Positions 53,181 through 60,392 of a DNA stretch of 64,000 nucleotides are shown in pieces. Made by a program: the position numbers and the translations under genes. The notes beneath the pieces are model-generated. The model did not search any database, was not told the DNA's origin, and saw nothing but the letters and a program-made list of their open reading frames with translations. Within the stretch, counting starts at the first letter, position 1, and every line of letters begins with the position of its first letter. Source of the stretch: an uncultured Eubacteriales bacterium (GTDB lineage: Bacteria > Bacillota > Clostridia > Oscillospirales > CAG-272); contig CAOKER010000002.1 in the NCBI GenBank assembly GCA_948467545.1, positions 186,001 through 250,000 on the forward strand. Reading direction: 5' to 3'.

Positions 53181-53255
53181 TGCTTTGCACTTATACGCGC
53201 TTTGTTCGGAGGTGCAGAATAAGCTGTTTCACTGCGTACGGAAGTATTTTCCGAT

Positions 53256-53283
53256 ATATTATTATATTCTTTAATTATGTCAA
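53256..53283 (-). promoter_or_regulatory. gpmI promoter (sigma-A)
   Basis: On the minus strand TTGACA, 16 bp, TAATAT. Confidence 0.75.
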
Positions 53284-53455
53284 AACCTTTACTAAAAGAA
53301 AAAAACTGTAATATATACCTTGAACGGGAATCCTCTGCCTGAGCAGCGGCGAGCGCAGCTTTGCGCCTATTGAAAGAAACCGACAGGCTTTTTATATTTT
53401 AAACACCTTGGTATAAATATGAATTATAAAATTTCAGATGCCGAAAATACAGAAA

Positions 53456-53485
53456 GCGGAAAAGCCGTTTGCAGACTTTTCCGCG
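53456..53485 (-). terminator. Rubredoxin gene terminator
   Basis: GCGGAAAAG / CTTTTCCGC with an 11-base loop, then TTTCTGTATTTT on the minus strand, just past the rubredoxin stop. The rest of the gap to gpmI (53284-53455) shows nothing recognisable. Confidence 0.8.
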
Positions 53486-53490
53486 TATTA

Positions 53491-53646
53491 TTATTCCTCT
53501 GAAAAATTGTCTTTCCCCACACCGCAGAGAGGGCAAACCCAATCTTCGGGAATATCTTCCCATTTTGTGCCGGGGGCAATGCCGTTATCGGGATCTCCTG
53601 CTTCTTCGTCGTATACATATCCGCATACATCACATACATATTTCAT
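53491..53646 (-). CDS. Rubredoxin
   Basis: 51 residues, too short for many gene finders. It starts [20 protein letters not shown] and ends with [16 protein letters not shown], giving the two C-X2-C knuckles that hold one iron. It is preceded by AAAGGAAAAAGC. Rubredoxin passes electrons to superoxide reductase and related oxygen-detoxifying enzymes; the desulfoferrodoxin gene lies two genes upstream. The C-terminal overlapping frame starting at 53639 is a shadow. Confidence 0.95.
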   Translation of the reverse strand: MKYVCDVCGYVYDEEAGDPDNGIAPGTKWEDIPEDWVCPLCGVGKDNFSEE

Positions 53647-53764
53647 TTTCAGCTTTTTCCTTTCACGTTATTTTGTGTTGTTTTCAGCCCGATTAATTTC
53701 GGTACTCATACCGAATGCACCGAATTCGCTGCGGCTGAAAGCCGTATCTTTATATCCGGCCGAT

Positions 53765-53840
53765 CCGATCGTTGAATCCAATTGTTGAATCCAAGTGTTG
53801 AATCCGATTGTTGAATCCGATCGTTGAATCCGACCGTTAA
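53765..53840. repeat. 13-bp tandem repeat starting at the ferritin stop codon
   Basis: Six copies, exact period 13, of CCGATCGTTGAAT. GTTGAAT recurs at 53771, 53784, 53797, 53810 and 53823, then GTTAAAG at 53836. The last contains the ferritin stop (TAA on the minus strand). Confidence 0.93.
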
Positions 53841-54346
53841 AGCACTAAAGACGGAGCTGCGTATACGCGCGCCTTTAATTCATTGTTGAGCATGTACAGA
53901 CTTTTCATGTCGCCTCCGAAAAGCTCCATCTTTGTAACCATATCGGCAGCATTTTTTTCTTCTTCTCCCTGTTCTTTGACAAACCAGTCGAGAAGCTGCA
54001 TTGTACGGTAATCATGGTCCTCGAGAGCGGCGGCGTAGATAGTGTTAATCAGTTCTGTGACATATTTTTCGTGTGCAAGAGCGGCTCTCAGCGGATCTAT
54101 ATGTTCTTTAAGAGTACATTCCGGTTTGTCAATAGCTTCAAACTCAGCTTTGATACCGTTGTTTTGAAGATACTGATAAAACAGCAGTGCATGGTCGCGC
54201 TCTTCCTGTGCCTGAACCTTGTACCAATTTTCAAATCCGTCAAGTCCCTCTGCCGCATAGTAATTTGAAAACTCAAGATAAAGATACGCGGAATAGAACT
54301 CTTTGTTTATCTGAGTATTAATAAGTTTAGCTACTTTTTCGGTCAT
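53837..54346 (-). CDS. Ferritin
   Basis: 169 residues of the bacterial ferritin (FtnA) type: NKEFYSAYLYLEFSNYYA, the ferroxidase Glu/His pair in QAQEERDHALLFYQYL, and a second-site EKNAADMVTKMELFGGD helix. It stores iron and limits Fenton chemistry. GGAAAGGA precedes the ATG. It sits between superoxide reductase and rubredoxin, forming an oxygen-defence set. Confidence 0.96.
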   Translation of the reverse strand: MTEKVAKLINTQINKEFYSAYLYLEFSNYYAAEGLDGFENWYKVQAQEERDHALLFYQYLQNNGIKAEFEAIDKPECTLKEHIDPLRAALAHEKYVTELINTIYAAALEDHDYRTMQLLDWFVKEQGEEEKNAADMVTKMELFGGDMKSLYMLNNELKARVYAAPSLVL

Positions 54347-54425
54347 TTATACTATCCTTTCCTTTTCGATTTACTGTAATTTTCGATTATGACATTACTT
54401 TGGCGTCATACGGAACAAAAATTTG

Positions 54426-54800
54426 TTATGCTTTCCAAAGACTGTGTGTGCTGCAGTATGCGTAAACGGCTTCAACTTCATCGCCGTCACAGATTGCAAA
54501 GCAGACTTCCGGTTTGCCGCCCGGCTTCAGAACTTTTCTTTGGTTGCCGCATTTTGTCTGCAGAGATACCCATTCGATATAGTGTTCGGGAAGCATGGGA
54601 TGCTCGGCAGCCCCTACTTTAACCTTGACTGTATTTCCGTCAACCGTATAGACCGGAACGTGTTTTTCCTGCGAAGCGTCGGATGTGCCCGGAATGATTT
54701 CGGTCATTTTTTGTCCGCAGCACATTACCGGAACTCCCTTGTCTTTTACCATCGCTATTATGTTTCCGCAATGCTCGCAGATATAAAATTTCTGTTCCAT
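54426..54800 (-). CDS. dfx: Desulfoferrodoxin (superoxide reductase)
   Basis: 124 residues from the ATG with GAAGGA 8 bases upstream; the longer frame to 54866 reads through the repeat. The N-terminal desulforedoxin domain has CEHCGN and MCCGQKM, the four Cys for the first iron. The C-terminal neelaredoxin domain has KHVPVYTVDGNTVKVKVG, EHPMLPEHYIEW and a late CFAICDGDEVEAVYAYCSTHSLW with the Cys-His ligands of the active iron. It reduces superoxide to peroxide without making oxygen. Confidence 0.96.
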   Translation of the reverse strand: MEQKFYICEHCGNIIAMVKDKGVPVMCCGQKMTEIIPGTSDASQEKHVPVYTVDGNTVKVKVGAAEHPMLPEHYIEWVSLQTKCGNQRKVLKPGGKPEVCFAICDGDEVEAVYAYCSTHSLWKA

Positions 54801-54857
54801 TTCAAAATTCCTTCTTTCCTTGATAACCTTGATAAAAAATATGCTTTTGATATTGAA

Positions 54858-54945
54858 CAGCTCCAAAAGGATTGAGTATTCTTCTTAAGCGTAATGGATT
54901 GACTGTCCTTTTTGATTATAAAGGATTGACTGTCCTTCTTAACTA
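54858..54945. repeat. 27-bp tandem repeat in the dfx leader
   Basis: About three copies of a 27-bp unit containing, on the minus strand, AAGGACAGTCAATCC, between the promoter and the dfx ribosome binding site. Confidence 0.8.
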
Positions 54946-54946
54946 T

Positions 54947-54974
54947 ATTATATTTGATTTTTTTCTTATGTCAA
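54947..54974 (-). promoter_or_regulatory. dfx operon promoter (sigma-A)
   Basis: On the minus strand TTGACA, 16 bp, TATAAT. Confidence 0.85.
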
Positions 54975-55087
54975 TACAAAAAAGAATTATTTGGTAATTT
55001 TTTCTTAGTGTAGTTCGTATGCAGTTCGTCTGTCTTTTTTCAAAAGAAAGCTCTGCGCATAAAATTTGTTAAAGCTTTTTGATTAAT

Positions 55088-55120
55088 AAAGGCACAGCCG
55101 CTGCCCTCGGCCGTGCCTTT
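55088..55120 (-). terminator. nrdD terminator
   Basis: AAAGGCAC.GCCG / CGGC.GTGCCTTT, 18 bp past the nrdD stop. On the minus strand the T run is short. Confidence 0.8.
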
Positions 55121-55137
55121 AAATATCTTTAAATATT

Positions 55138-57552
55138 TTATGCTTTGACCGTGGCTTCCTCAATATATTTTATTATATTGGAAGCATTTGCATATTTTTC
55201 AACCGTATCTCCGCGGACGACGATCAGCGTCGGCGCAAGACGAATTCCGTATTTTACAGCCTCTTCTTCATTTTCTTCACAGATTATTTTTTTGTATGTG
55301 ATGCCGGCTCTGTCGAGATGTTCGGCCGCTCTTTTGCAGTTCGGACAGGTTTTTGAGGCGAAAAGAAGAATTTCCGTTTCTCCTCCGCATTCTCCTCCGC
55401 ATTCTCCGCCGTGTTCGCCGCAGCCGCATTCGCCTGCGCTCTTTTCATCGGAGACTCCCGCATGCTTTAGATGAGAATTATTTATATCATAAGTCTTTCT
55501 CTCTTTAAATTCCTGAAGCTTGCCGTCATTCCAGTTTTGTACGGGACGGTAATAGCCGGTAATCCTGCTGTATACCTCTGTTTTTTCTCCGCAGCAGCCG
55601 CATGTATAATGTTCTCCCGTCATGTATCCGTGGTTTTTGCAGATGGAATATGTCGGACTGAGAGTGTAATACGGCAGTTTGTAATTTTCCGCAATCTTTC
55701 GTACAAGATTTGCCGCGGACTTCCATGACGGAAGCTTTTCGCCGAGAAATGCGTGGAATACTGTTCCGGAGGTATATAAGGTCTGAAGCTCATCCTGAAT
55801 ATCCAGCGCGTCAAAAATATCCTCGGTGTATCCTACGGGAAGATGAGAGCTGTTTGTATAATAAGGGGTATTTCCTTTTTGATTGTCGGTTGCCGTTATA
55901 ATGTCGGGGTATCTTTCAACGTCGTGTTTTGCAAGCCGGTATGATGTGGATTCGGCCGGGGTTGCTTCGAGGTTATAAAGATCGCCGTACTCCTCCTGAT
56001 AGTCGGACAGACGTGTGCGCATATGTATAAGGACATCCTTTGTAAACTGCTGCGCGGCGCTGTCGGTCAAGTCCCTGCGAATCCATTTTGCGTTCAGGCA
56101 GGCTTCGTTCATGCCGACCAGTCCGATTGTGGAGAAGTGATTGTCAAGATTGCCGAGATAATGCTTTGTGTAAGGATAAAGTCCCTGTTCCAGCAGCATT
56201 GAGATAACTGTACGCTTTGTTTTCAGTGAGCGCGCGGAAATATCCATCATATGGTCGAGCCGTTTGTAGAAATCCGCTTCATCCGATGAAAGATACGCGA
56301 TTCTCGGCATGTTTATGGTTACAACTCCGATTGAACCGGTGGATTCTCCGCTTCCGAAGAAACCGCCCGATTTTTTGCGAAGCTCGCGCAGGTCCAGACG
56401 CAGACGACAGCACATGCTTCTTATGTCGCTCGGCTCCATGTCGCTGTTGACATAGTTTGAGAAATACGGTGTGCCGTACTTCGACGTCATTTCAAAGAGA
56501 AGACGGTTGTTCTCTGTTTCCGACCAGTCAAAATCACGCGTTATTGAATATGTGGGGATAGGGTACTGAAAGCCGCGGCCGTTAGCGTCGCCGTCTATCA
56601 TAACCTCGATAAACGCTTTGTTTATCATATCCATTTCGCGCTTGCAGTCCTTATATTTAAAGGGCATTTCCCGGCCTCCGACAATGGCCGGCAGCTCCGC
56701 GAGATCGTTCGGTACCGTCCAGTCAAGAGTTATGTTTGAAAACGGGGCCTGAGTTCCCCAGCGGCTCGGAGTATTGACGCCGTAAATAAAGGATTCCACG
56801 CATTTCTTTACCGTATCATAGTCGAGATTATCAGCCTTTACAAACGGAGCCAGATATGTGTCGAACGACGAAAACGCCTGCGCGCCCGCCCATTCATTCT
56901 GCATGATGCCGAGAAAGTTTACCATTTGATTGCAGAGCGTCGCAAGATGCTTGGCGGGTGATGATGTTATTTTCCCGGGAATTCCGCCGAGACCTTCCTT
57001 GATAAGCTGACGCAGCGACCATCCCGCGCAGTATCCGGTCAGCATGGAAAGATCGTGAAGGTGAATGTCGGAGTTTCTGTGTGCGTCCGCGATTTCCTGG
57101 TCATATATTTCGCTGAGCCAGTAGTTTGCCGTAATAGCGCCTGAGTTGGAAAGAATAAGCCCCCCGACAGAATATGTAACCGTAGAGTTTTCCTTTACTC
57201 TCCAGTCGTTTGCATGCATGTATTTATCCACAGTTTCTTTATAATCTATTATAGTGTTTTTCATGTTGCGGATTTTTTCACGCTGCTTACGATAAAGAAT
57301 GTAGCATTTTGCGACGTCGGCATAGCCCGCCTGAACAAGGACGTCCTCAACGCTGTCCTGAATACTTTCAACGGTTATTTTTTCGTCTTTGATTTTAGGC
57401 TCATAATCGGCTGTGACTTTCAGTGCAAGCATATCAATGATATTTTGATTGTACTGCTTTTGAAGGGCGTCAAATGCTTTTTGAATCGCGGCGCTGATTT
57501 TGCTCAAATCAAAGTCAACCGTTTTTCCGTCTCTTTTAATGACTTGATACAT
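55138..57552 (-). CDS. nrdD: Anaerobic (class III) ribonucleoside-triphosphate reductase fused to a glutaredoxin-like domain
   Basis: 804 residues. An ATP-cone (1-90) leads to the glycyl-radical barrel with DIHLHDLSMLTGYCAGWSL and VGMNEAC. The zinc site has C..H and C-G-C-C (CKNHG, YTCGCCGE), and the radical glycine is in SRITGYYRPVQNWN (about 666). Unusually the chain goes on through a Cys/Gly-rich linker (about 705-722, several ECGG/GECG units) into a thioredoxin-fold domain with CPNC and an APTLIVVRGDTV strand (725-804). This domain may recycle the reductase disulfide or resemble NrdH. No nrdG activase gene adjoins. AGGAAAGGA lies before the ATG. Two NrdR boxes control the promoter. Confidence 0.95.
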   Translation of the reverse strand: MYQVIKRDGKTVDFDLSKISAAIQKAFDALQKQYNQNIIDMLALKVTADYEPKIKDEKITVESIQDSVEDVLVQAGYADVAKCYILYRKQREKIRNMKNTIIDYKETVDKYMHANDWRVKENSTVTYSVGGLILSNSGAITANYWLSEIYDQEIADAHRNSDIHLHDLSMLTGYCAGWSLRQLIKEGLGGIPGKITSSPAKHLATLCNQMVNFLGIMQNEWAGAQAFSSFDTYLAPFVKADNLDYDTVKKCVESFIYGVNTPSRWGTQAPFSNITLDWTVPNDLAELPAIVGGREMPFKYKDCKREMDMINKAFIEVMIDGDANGRGFQYPIPTYSITRDFDWSETENNRLLFEMTSKYGTPYFSNYVNSDMEPSDIRSMCCRLRLDLRELRKKSGGFFGSGESTGSIGVVTINMPRIAYLSSDEADFYKRLDHMMDISARSLKTKRTVISMLLEQGLYPYTKHYLGNLDNHFSTIGLVGMNEACLNAKWIRRDLTDSAAQQFTKDVLIHMRTRLSDYQEEYGDLYNLEATPAESTSYRLAKHDVERYPDIITATDNQKGNTPYYTNSSHLPVGYTEDIFDALDIQDELQTLYTSGTVFHAFLGEKLPSWKSAANLVRKIAENYKLPYYTLSPTYSICKNHGYMTGEHYTCGCCGEKTEVYSRITGYYRPVQNWNDGKLQEFKERKTYDINNSHLKHAGVSDEKSAGECGCGEHGGECGGECGGETEILLFASKTCPNCKRAAEHLDRAGITYKKIICEENEEEAVKYGIRLAPTLIVVRGDTVEKYANASNIIKYIEEATVKA

Positions 57553-57772
57553 TTCCGTAGGGTTCCTTTCCTGTTATATATAATTAATACTTTTATAATG
57601 ATAAATATAGCCGAGAGCGGCATATCCGCGGTTCTGCATAAATTTATCGGCCTGCCGCAGCGCCGTTTTGGCGCCGCCGCGGACCGCTTCCGCAGAACGG
57701 GCGGCACTCTTATAAAACTGTAATCTTGCGTAACTGCAAACTGCAGGTTCTTTGTTCCTAAACGGCAAATGT
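57553..57772 (-). promoter_or_regulatory. Structured nrdD leader
   Basis: The nrdD transcript has about 215 untranslated bases. It contains competing GC hairpins: GCCGCC/GGCGGC (57673-57705), GCGCC-loop-GGCGC (57660-57674, overlapping the former) and GCGGCA/TGCCGC further on. No known riboswitch was recognised. Confidence 0.4.
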
Positions 57773-57801
57773 ATTATAACACAATATATTGTGGTTGTCA
57801 A
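57773..57801 (-). promoter_or_regulatory. nrdD promoter (sigma-A)
   Basis: On the minus strand TTGACA, 17 bp, TATAAT. The spacer is itself an NrdR box. Confidence 0.93.
57779..57794. promoter_or_regulatory. NrdR box 1, between -35 and -10
   Basis: ACACAATATATTGTGG matches the NrdR consensus acaCwAtATaTwGtgt with one edge mismatch. Binding here must block RNA polymerase. Confidence 0.92.
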
Positions 57802-57810
57802 TAGATAAAA

Positions 57811-57826
57811 ACACAATATATTGTGT
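57811..57826. promoter_or_regulatory. NrdR box 2, upstream of -35
   Basis: ACACAATATATTGTGT is a perfect palindrome and consensus match, centred 32 bp (three helical turns) from box 1, the spacing needed for cooperative NrdR binding. Confidence 0.94.
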
Positions 57827-57952
57827 TTCAAAAAGTTTTTTCTTTTCTGCGTTATATAATTTCCTTTTTCAGACAGAAAGGTTTTTCAAGCAATTAAATA
57901 TTACAAACTTTATTTGCGAATCTATTAAATAAATTAATAAAAATGATAAGGG

Positions 57953-57981
57953 TAATATCGGGACATGCCGTTACATAAAAT
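57953..57981 (+). promoter_or_regulatory. spoIIIA operon promoter (sigma-E type)
   Basis: TAATATC (57953-57959), 14 bp, CATAAAAT (57974-57981), close to the Bacillus sigma-E consensus kmATATT-N14-CATACAnT. It lies 31 bp before the spoIIIAA start, as expected for a mother-cell operon. Confidence 0.7.
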
Positions 57982-58012
57982 TGAAGTAAATACGAAAGGC
58001 ATGGTCATAAGA

Positions 58013-58981
58013 ATGATTTCCTCTTTTAATGATATATTGAAATATCTGCCGCCGAGACTTGCTGAAAAAATCAAGCTTGCGATGTCGGATACCGGCCAAA
58101 AATTTTCCGATTATCACGACGGAGGCGACTTTATTACAGAGCTTCGTCTGAGGCGCGGAAGAAAAGCTTCGCTTACTCTCAGCAGCGGGAGAAATATTCC
58201 TCTCGACGTTTATTGTCAGGCCGGGGAAATTTCCTGCGTTGTAACAAGGATGACGGAAAATTCAATGCACACGCATGCGCCTACGGTCCGTCACGGATAT
58301 ATACGCCTGCCCGACGGGTGCAGAGTCGGATTATGCGGCAGAGCCGTATCGGAGACCAAAGCTTTCAGCGGCGGGAGAAGCGTATCTGACGGAATATCAA
58401 ATCTAAGTGAGATTACGTCCGTATGTATACGTCTTGAACACCGAGGTACGGGAGCTTCCGACGGAATATTCGATATTTTGAACGCGGACCGTTTTCGCGG
58501 AGGCGTCTTATTTTACGGACCTCCGTGCTCCGGAAAAACGACTCTGCTCAGAGATATCGCGGTGCGTGCCGCGTCCGGAGAGAATCCTCTCCGTGTTGCC
58601 GTTGTGGACGAGCGCGGAGAATTTCGGGATGAAGCCGAGATGCAAAAAGCTTTGATCGATATGCTCGACGGATACCCCAAAGGCGAGGGAATCGAGCAGG
58701 CGACAAGAACGCTTTCGCCCGAACTTATAATATGTGATGAAATCGGGGGTATGAGGGACGCTCAGGCTATCCTTGAGGCTATGAACAGCGGCGTTCCGCT
58801 TGCCGCGTCGGCTCATGCAGGCTCATTTGACGAGCTTATGAGACGGCCGCCGATTAAGCTTCTGTACGACAATTCCGTTTTTTCAAGATATATCGGCATT
58901 TCAAGAGATTCCTCCCTGCGCGGAGGCCTGCGTTTTTTTATACATAATGCAAGCGGTGAAAACCAAAACAATTCGGAATGA
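58013..58981 (+). CDS. spoIIIAA: Stage III sporulation protein AA, ATPase
   Basis: 322 residues from the ATG at 58013; an upstream in-frame ATG at 57965 lies in the promoter, and that at 58001 is too close to AAAGG. A secretion-type AAA ATPase: ELRLRRGRKASLTLSSGRN, HGYIRLPDGCRVGLCGRAV, Walker A GPPCSGKTTLL (about 170) and ELIICDEIGGMRDAQAILEA. It powers the mother-cell to forespore feeding channel. First gene of the operon. Confidence 0.96.
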   Translation: MISSFNDILKYLPPRLAEKIKLAMSDTGQKFSDYHDGGDFITELRLRRGRKASLTLSSGRNIPLDVYCQAGEISCVVTRMTENSMHTHAPTVRHGYIRLPDGCRVGLCGRAVSETKAFSGGRSVSDGISNLSEITSVCIRLEHRGTGASDGIFDILNADRFRGGVLFYGPPCSGKTTLLRDIAVRAASGENPLRVAVVDERGEFRDEAEMQKALIDMLDGYPKGEGIEQATRTLSPELIICDEIGGMRDAQAILEAMNSGVPLAASAHAGSFDELMRRPPIKLLYDNSVFSRYIGISRDSSLRGGLRFFIHNASGENQNNSE

Positions 58982-58990
58982 GAGCTTGAA

Positions 58991-59512
58991 GTGTATTATT
59001 TGATTAAATTTTTATTGTTGATTACAATATTTTTTTGTACCGCACAGTTTGGGGTACGGCTTGCGGCGAACGAGCGGGAAGGTCTGCGGCGGCTTGAAGG
59101 CATTTTGGATCTTGTCTGTCATATCAAAAGAGAAATTGAGTATTATTCGGTGCCGCTGTCGGAGATTTACAAAAGCTTCAGCTGCAGAGAGCTTGAAGAG
59201 TGCGGATTTCTCCCTCTTTTGAAAAAGACTTCGGATGACGGAGAAAGCGATGATAAAACGGCTTTTTGTCTGGCGCTTGAGCTTATGGGAAAACAAATTC
59301 CGATGAGCGAATCTTTGTATTCCGCGGTTTATGAATTCGGCGCTTCGCTGGGGCGCTGTGTGGCGGAGGACCAAATAAGACGCTGTGATGCTGTCATCGA
59401 GTGTATTGAAGCGGAATGCGGAAAAGTGCGGGAAGAACTTCCGCGGCGCGCGAAGCTGCAGACTGCTCTCAGCTTAAGCACGGGTATGATGCTGGTTATT
59501 TTATTATTATAG
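58991..59512 (+). CDS. spoIIIAB: Stage III sporulation protein AB
   Basis: 173 residues, family size, 9 bp after spoIIIAA, GTG start. Membrane helices lie at each end (LIKFLLLITIFFCTAQFGV and SLSTGMMLVILLL) with a charged helical middle containing LEGILDLVCHIKREIEYYSVPLSEI. Resembles the GspF-type component of the channel. Confidence 0.94.
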   Translation: MYYLIKFLLLITIFFCTAQFGVRLAANEREGLRRLEGILDLVCHIKREIEYYSVPLSEIYKSFSCRELEECGFLPLLKKTSDDGESDDKTAFCLALELMGKQIPMSESLYSAVYEFGASLGRCVAEDQIRRCDAVIECIEAECGKVREELPRRAKLQTALSLSTGMMLVILLL

Positions 59513-59574
59513 TGTTATAGCCGAACGAAAGCTGTCTCTTGTCTTTACAGACTTATAGGCGGCGCTGTGCGCTT

Positions 59575-59645
59575 TATTCAATACTTATTGTACGTTATTA
59601 TACGCCATTATACGCCATTTATTATACGCTTATTATACGCCGAAC
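59575..59645. repeat. Tandem repeat between spoIIIAB and spoIIIAC
   Basis: About five copies of TTATTATACGCC-like 11-14 bp words in the 182-bp gap. Confidence 0.8.
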
Positions 59646-59694
59646 GTATTTTGCGGCTTCGGCGGACAGGATGCAGATGAAAGAGGAGTTATAT

Positions 59695-59889
59695 ATGGAT
59701 ACGGGATTGATTTTGAAGGTTGCCGGTGTGGGACTTATTGTCAGTGTTCTTTATCAGGTGCTGAGCAAAACGGGAAGAGATGAGATGGCAATGCTTGTTT
59801 CCGTGACGGGAATAGTAATCGTGCTTTTGATGCTTGTCGGAGAAATTGCCGCGCTGCTGAATACTATAAAGGCTTTGTTTGGTCTTTAA
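59695..59889 (+). CDS. spoIIIAC: Stage III sporulation protein AC
   Basis: 64 residues, exactly family size, from the ATG with AGAGGAG 6 bases upstream. Two membrane helices (GLILKVAGVGLIVSVLYQVL and VSVTGIVIVLLMLVGEIAAL). The longer frame from 59539 runs through repeat DNA and is rejected. Component of the mother-cell channel ring. Confidence 0.95.
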   Translation: MDTGLILKVAGVGLIVSVLYQVLSKTGRDEMAMLVSVTGIVIVLLMLVGEIAALLNTIKALFGL

Positions 59890-59930
59890 GTACGAATAGT
59901 TTACGGATAGTTAAGTACGAATAGGTTCGC
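59886..59930. repeat. Short tandem repeat at the spoIIIAC stop
   Basis: TTAAGTACGAATAG, TTTACGGATAG and TTAAGTACGAATAG follow each other, the first copy containing the spoIIIAC TAA stop. Confidence 0.8.
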
Positions 59931-59974
59931 TCCGACTTCTCAAGTATGTACGAAAGGCATGGTCGCAGAATAGA

Positions 59975-60376
59975 ATGACTACTGTAAAATTGTGCGGAAT
60001 TGCAATAGTGGCGGTTGTTTTTATAATGACTATAAAGCAATTTCGTCCGGAATACGCGACTGTATTGACTGCGGTTACCTGCGTTGTTTTGTTTACCTGC
60101 GTTATAGCGTGTCTTTCGCCGGTGACCGATATGCTTAACTTTATTTCGGATGAGGCCGCCTCAGGCAAGTTTTCGGATTTTATGCCCTACATACAGATAG
60201 TGATGAAATCTCTCGGAATTGCTTTGATTACTCAAAGCACGGCCGATATTTGCCGTGATTCGGGCGAGGGCTCAATAGCCGAGAAAATCGAGCTTGCCGG
60301 TAAGGCGGAAATATTTGTTTTGAGTCTTCCGCTGCTTACCGAGCTTATTGAAATTACAGGAAGCTTGCTTACATAA
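59975..60376 (+). CDS. spoIIIAD: Stage III sporulation protein AD
   Basis: 133 residues with four membrane segments (IAIVAVVFIMTI, VLTAVTCVVLFTCVIACL, SLGIALITQSTADICRDSG, IFVLSLPLLTELIEI). The STADICRDSGE motif is typical. A 16-bp sequence before it (TACGAAAGGCATGGTC, 59949) also occurs before spoIIIAA. Confidence 0.95.
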   Translation: MTTVKLCGIAIVAVVFIMTIKQFRPEYATVLTAVTCVVLFTCVIACLSPVTDMLNFISDEAASGKFSDFMPYIQIVMKSLGIALITQSTADICRDSGEGSIAEKIELAGKAEIFVLSLPLLTELIEITGSLLT

Positions 60377-60392
60377 TTCAAAAGGACGCCTG

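Noticed and set aside
53424-53639. 71-codon frame over the rubredoxin gene
   Set aside because: Different frame of the same strand; the rubredoxin frame has both iron knuckles and a ribosome binding site.
57965-58012. Upstream start for spoIIIAA
   Set aside because: It overlaps the sigma-E-like -10 and has no ribosome binding site.
59539-59694. 52-residue extension of spoIIIAC
   Set aside because: Passes through repeat DNA; the 64-residue form matches the family and has AGAGGAG before its ATG.
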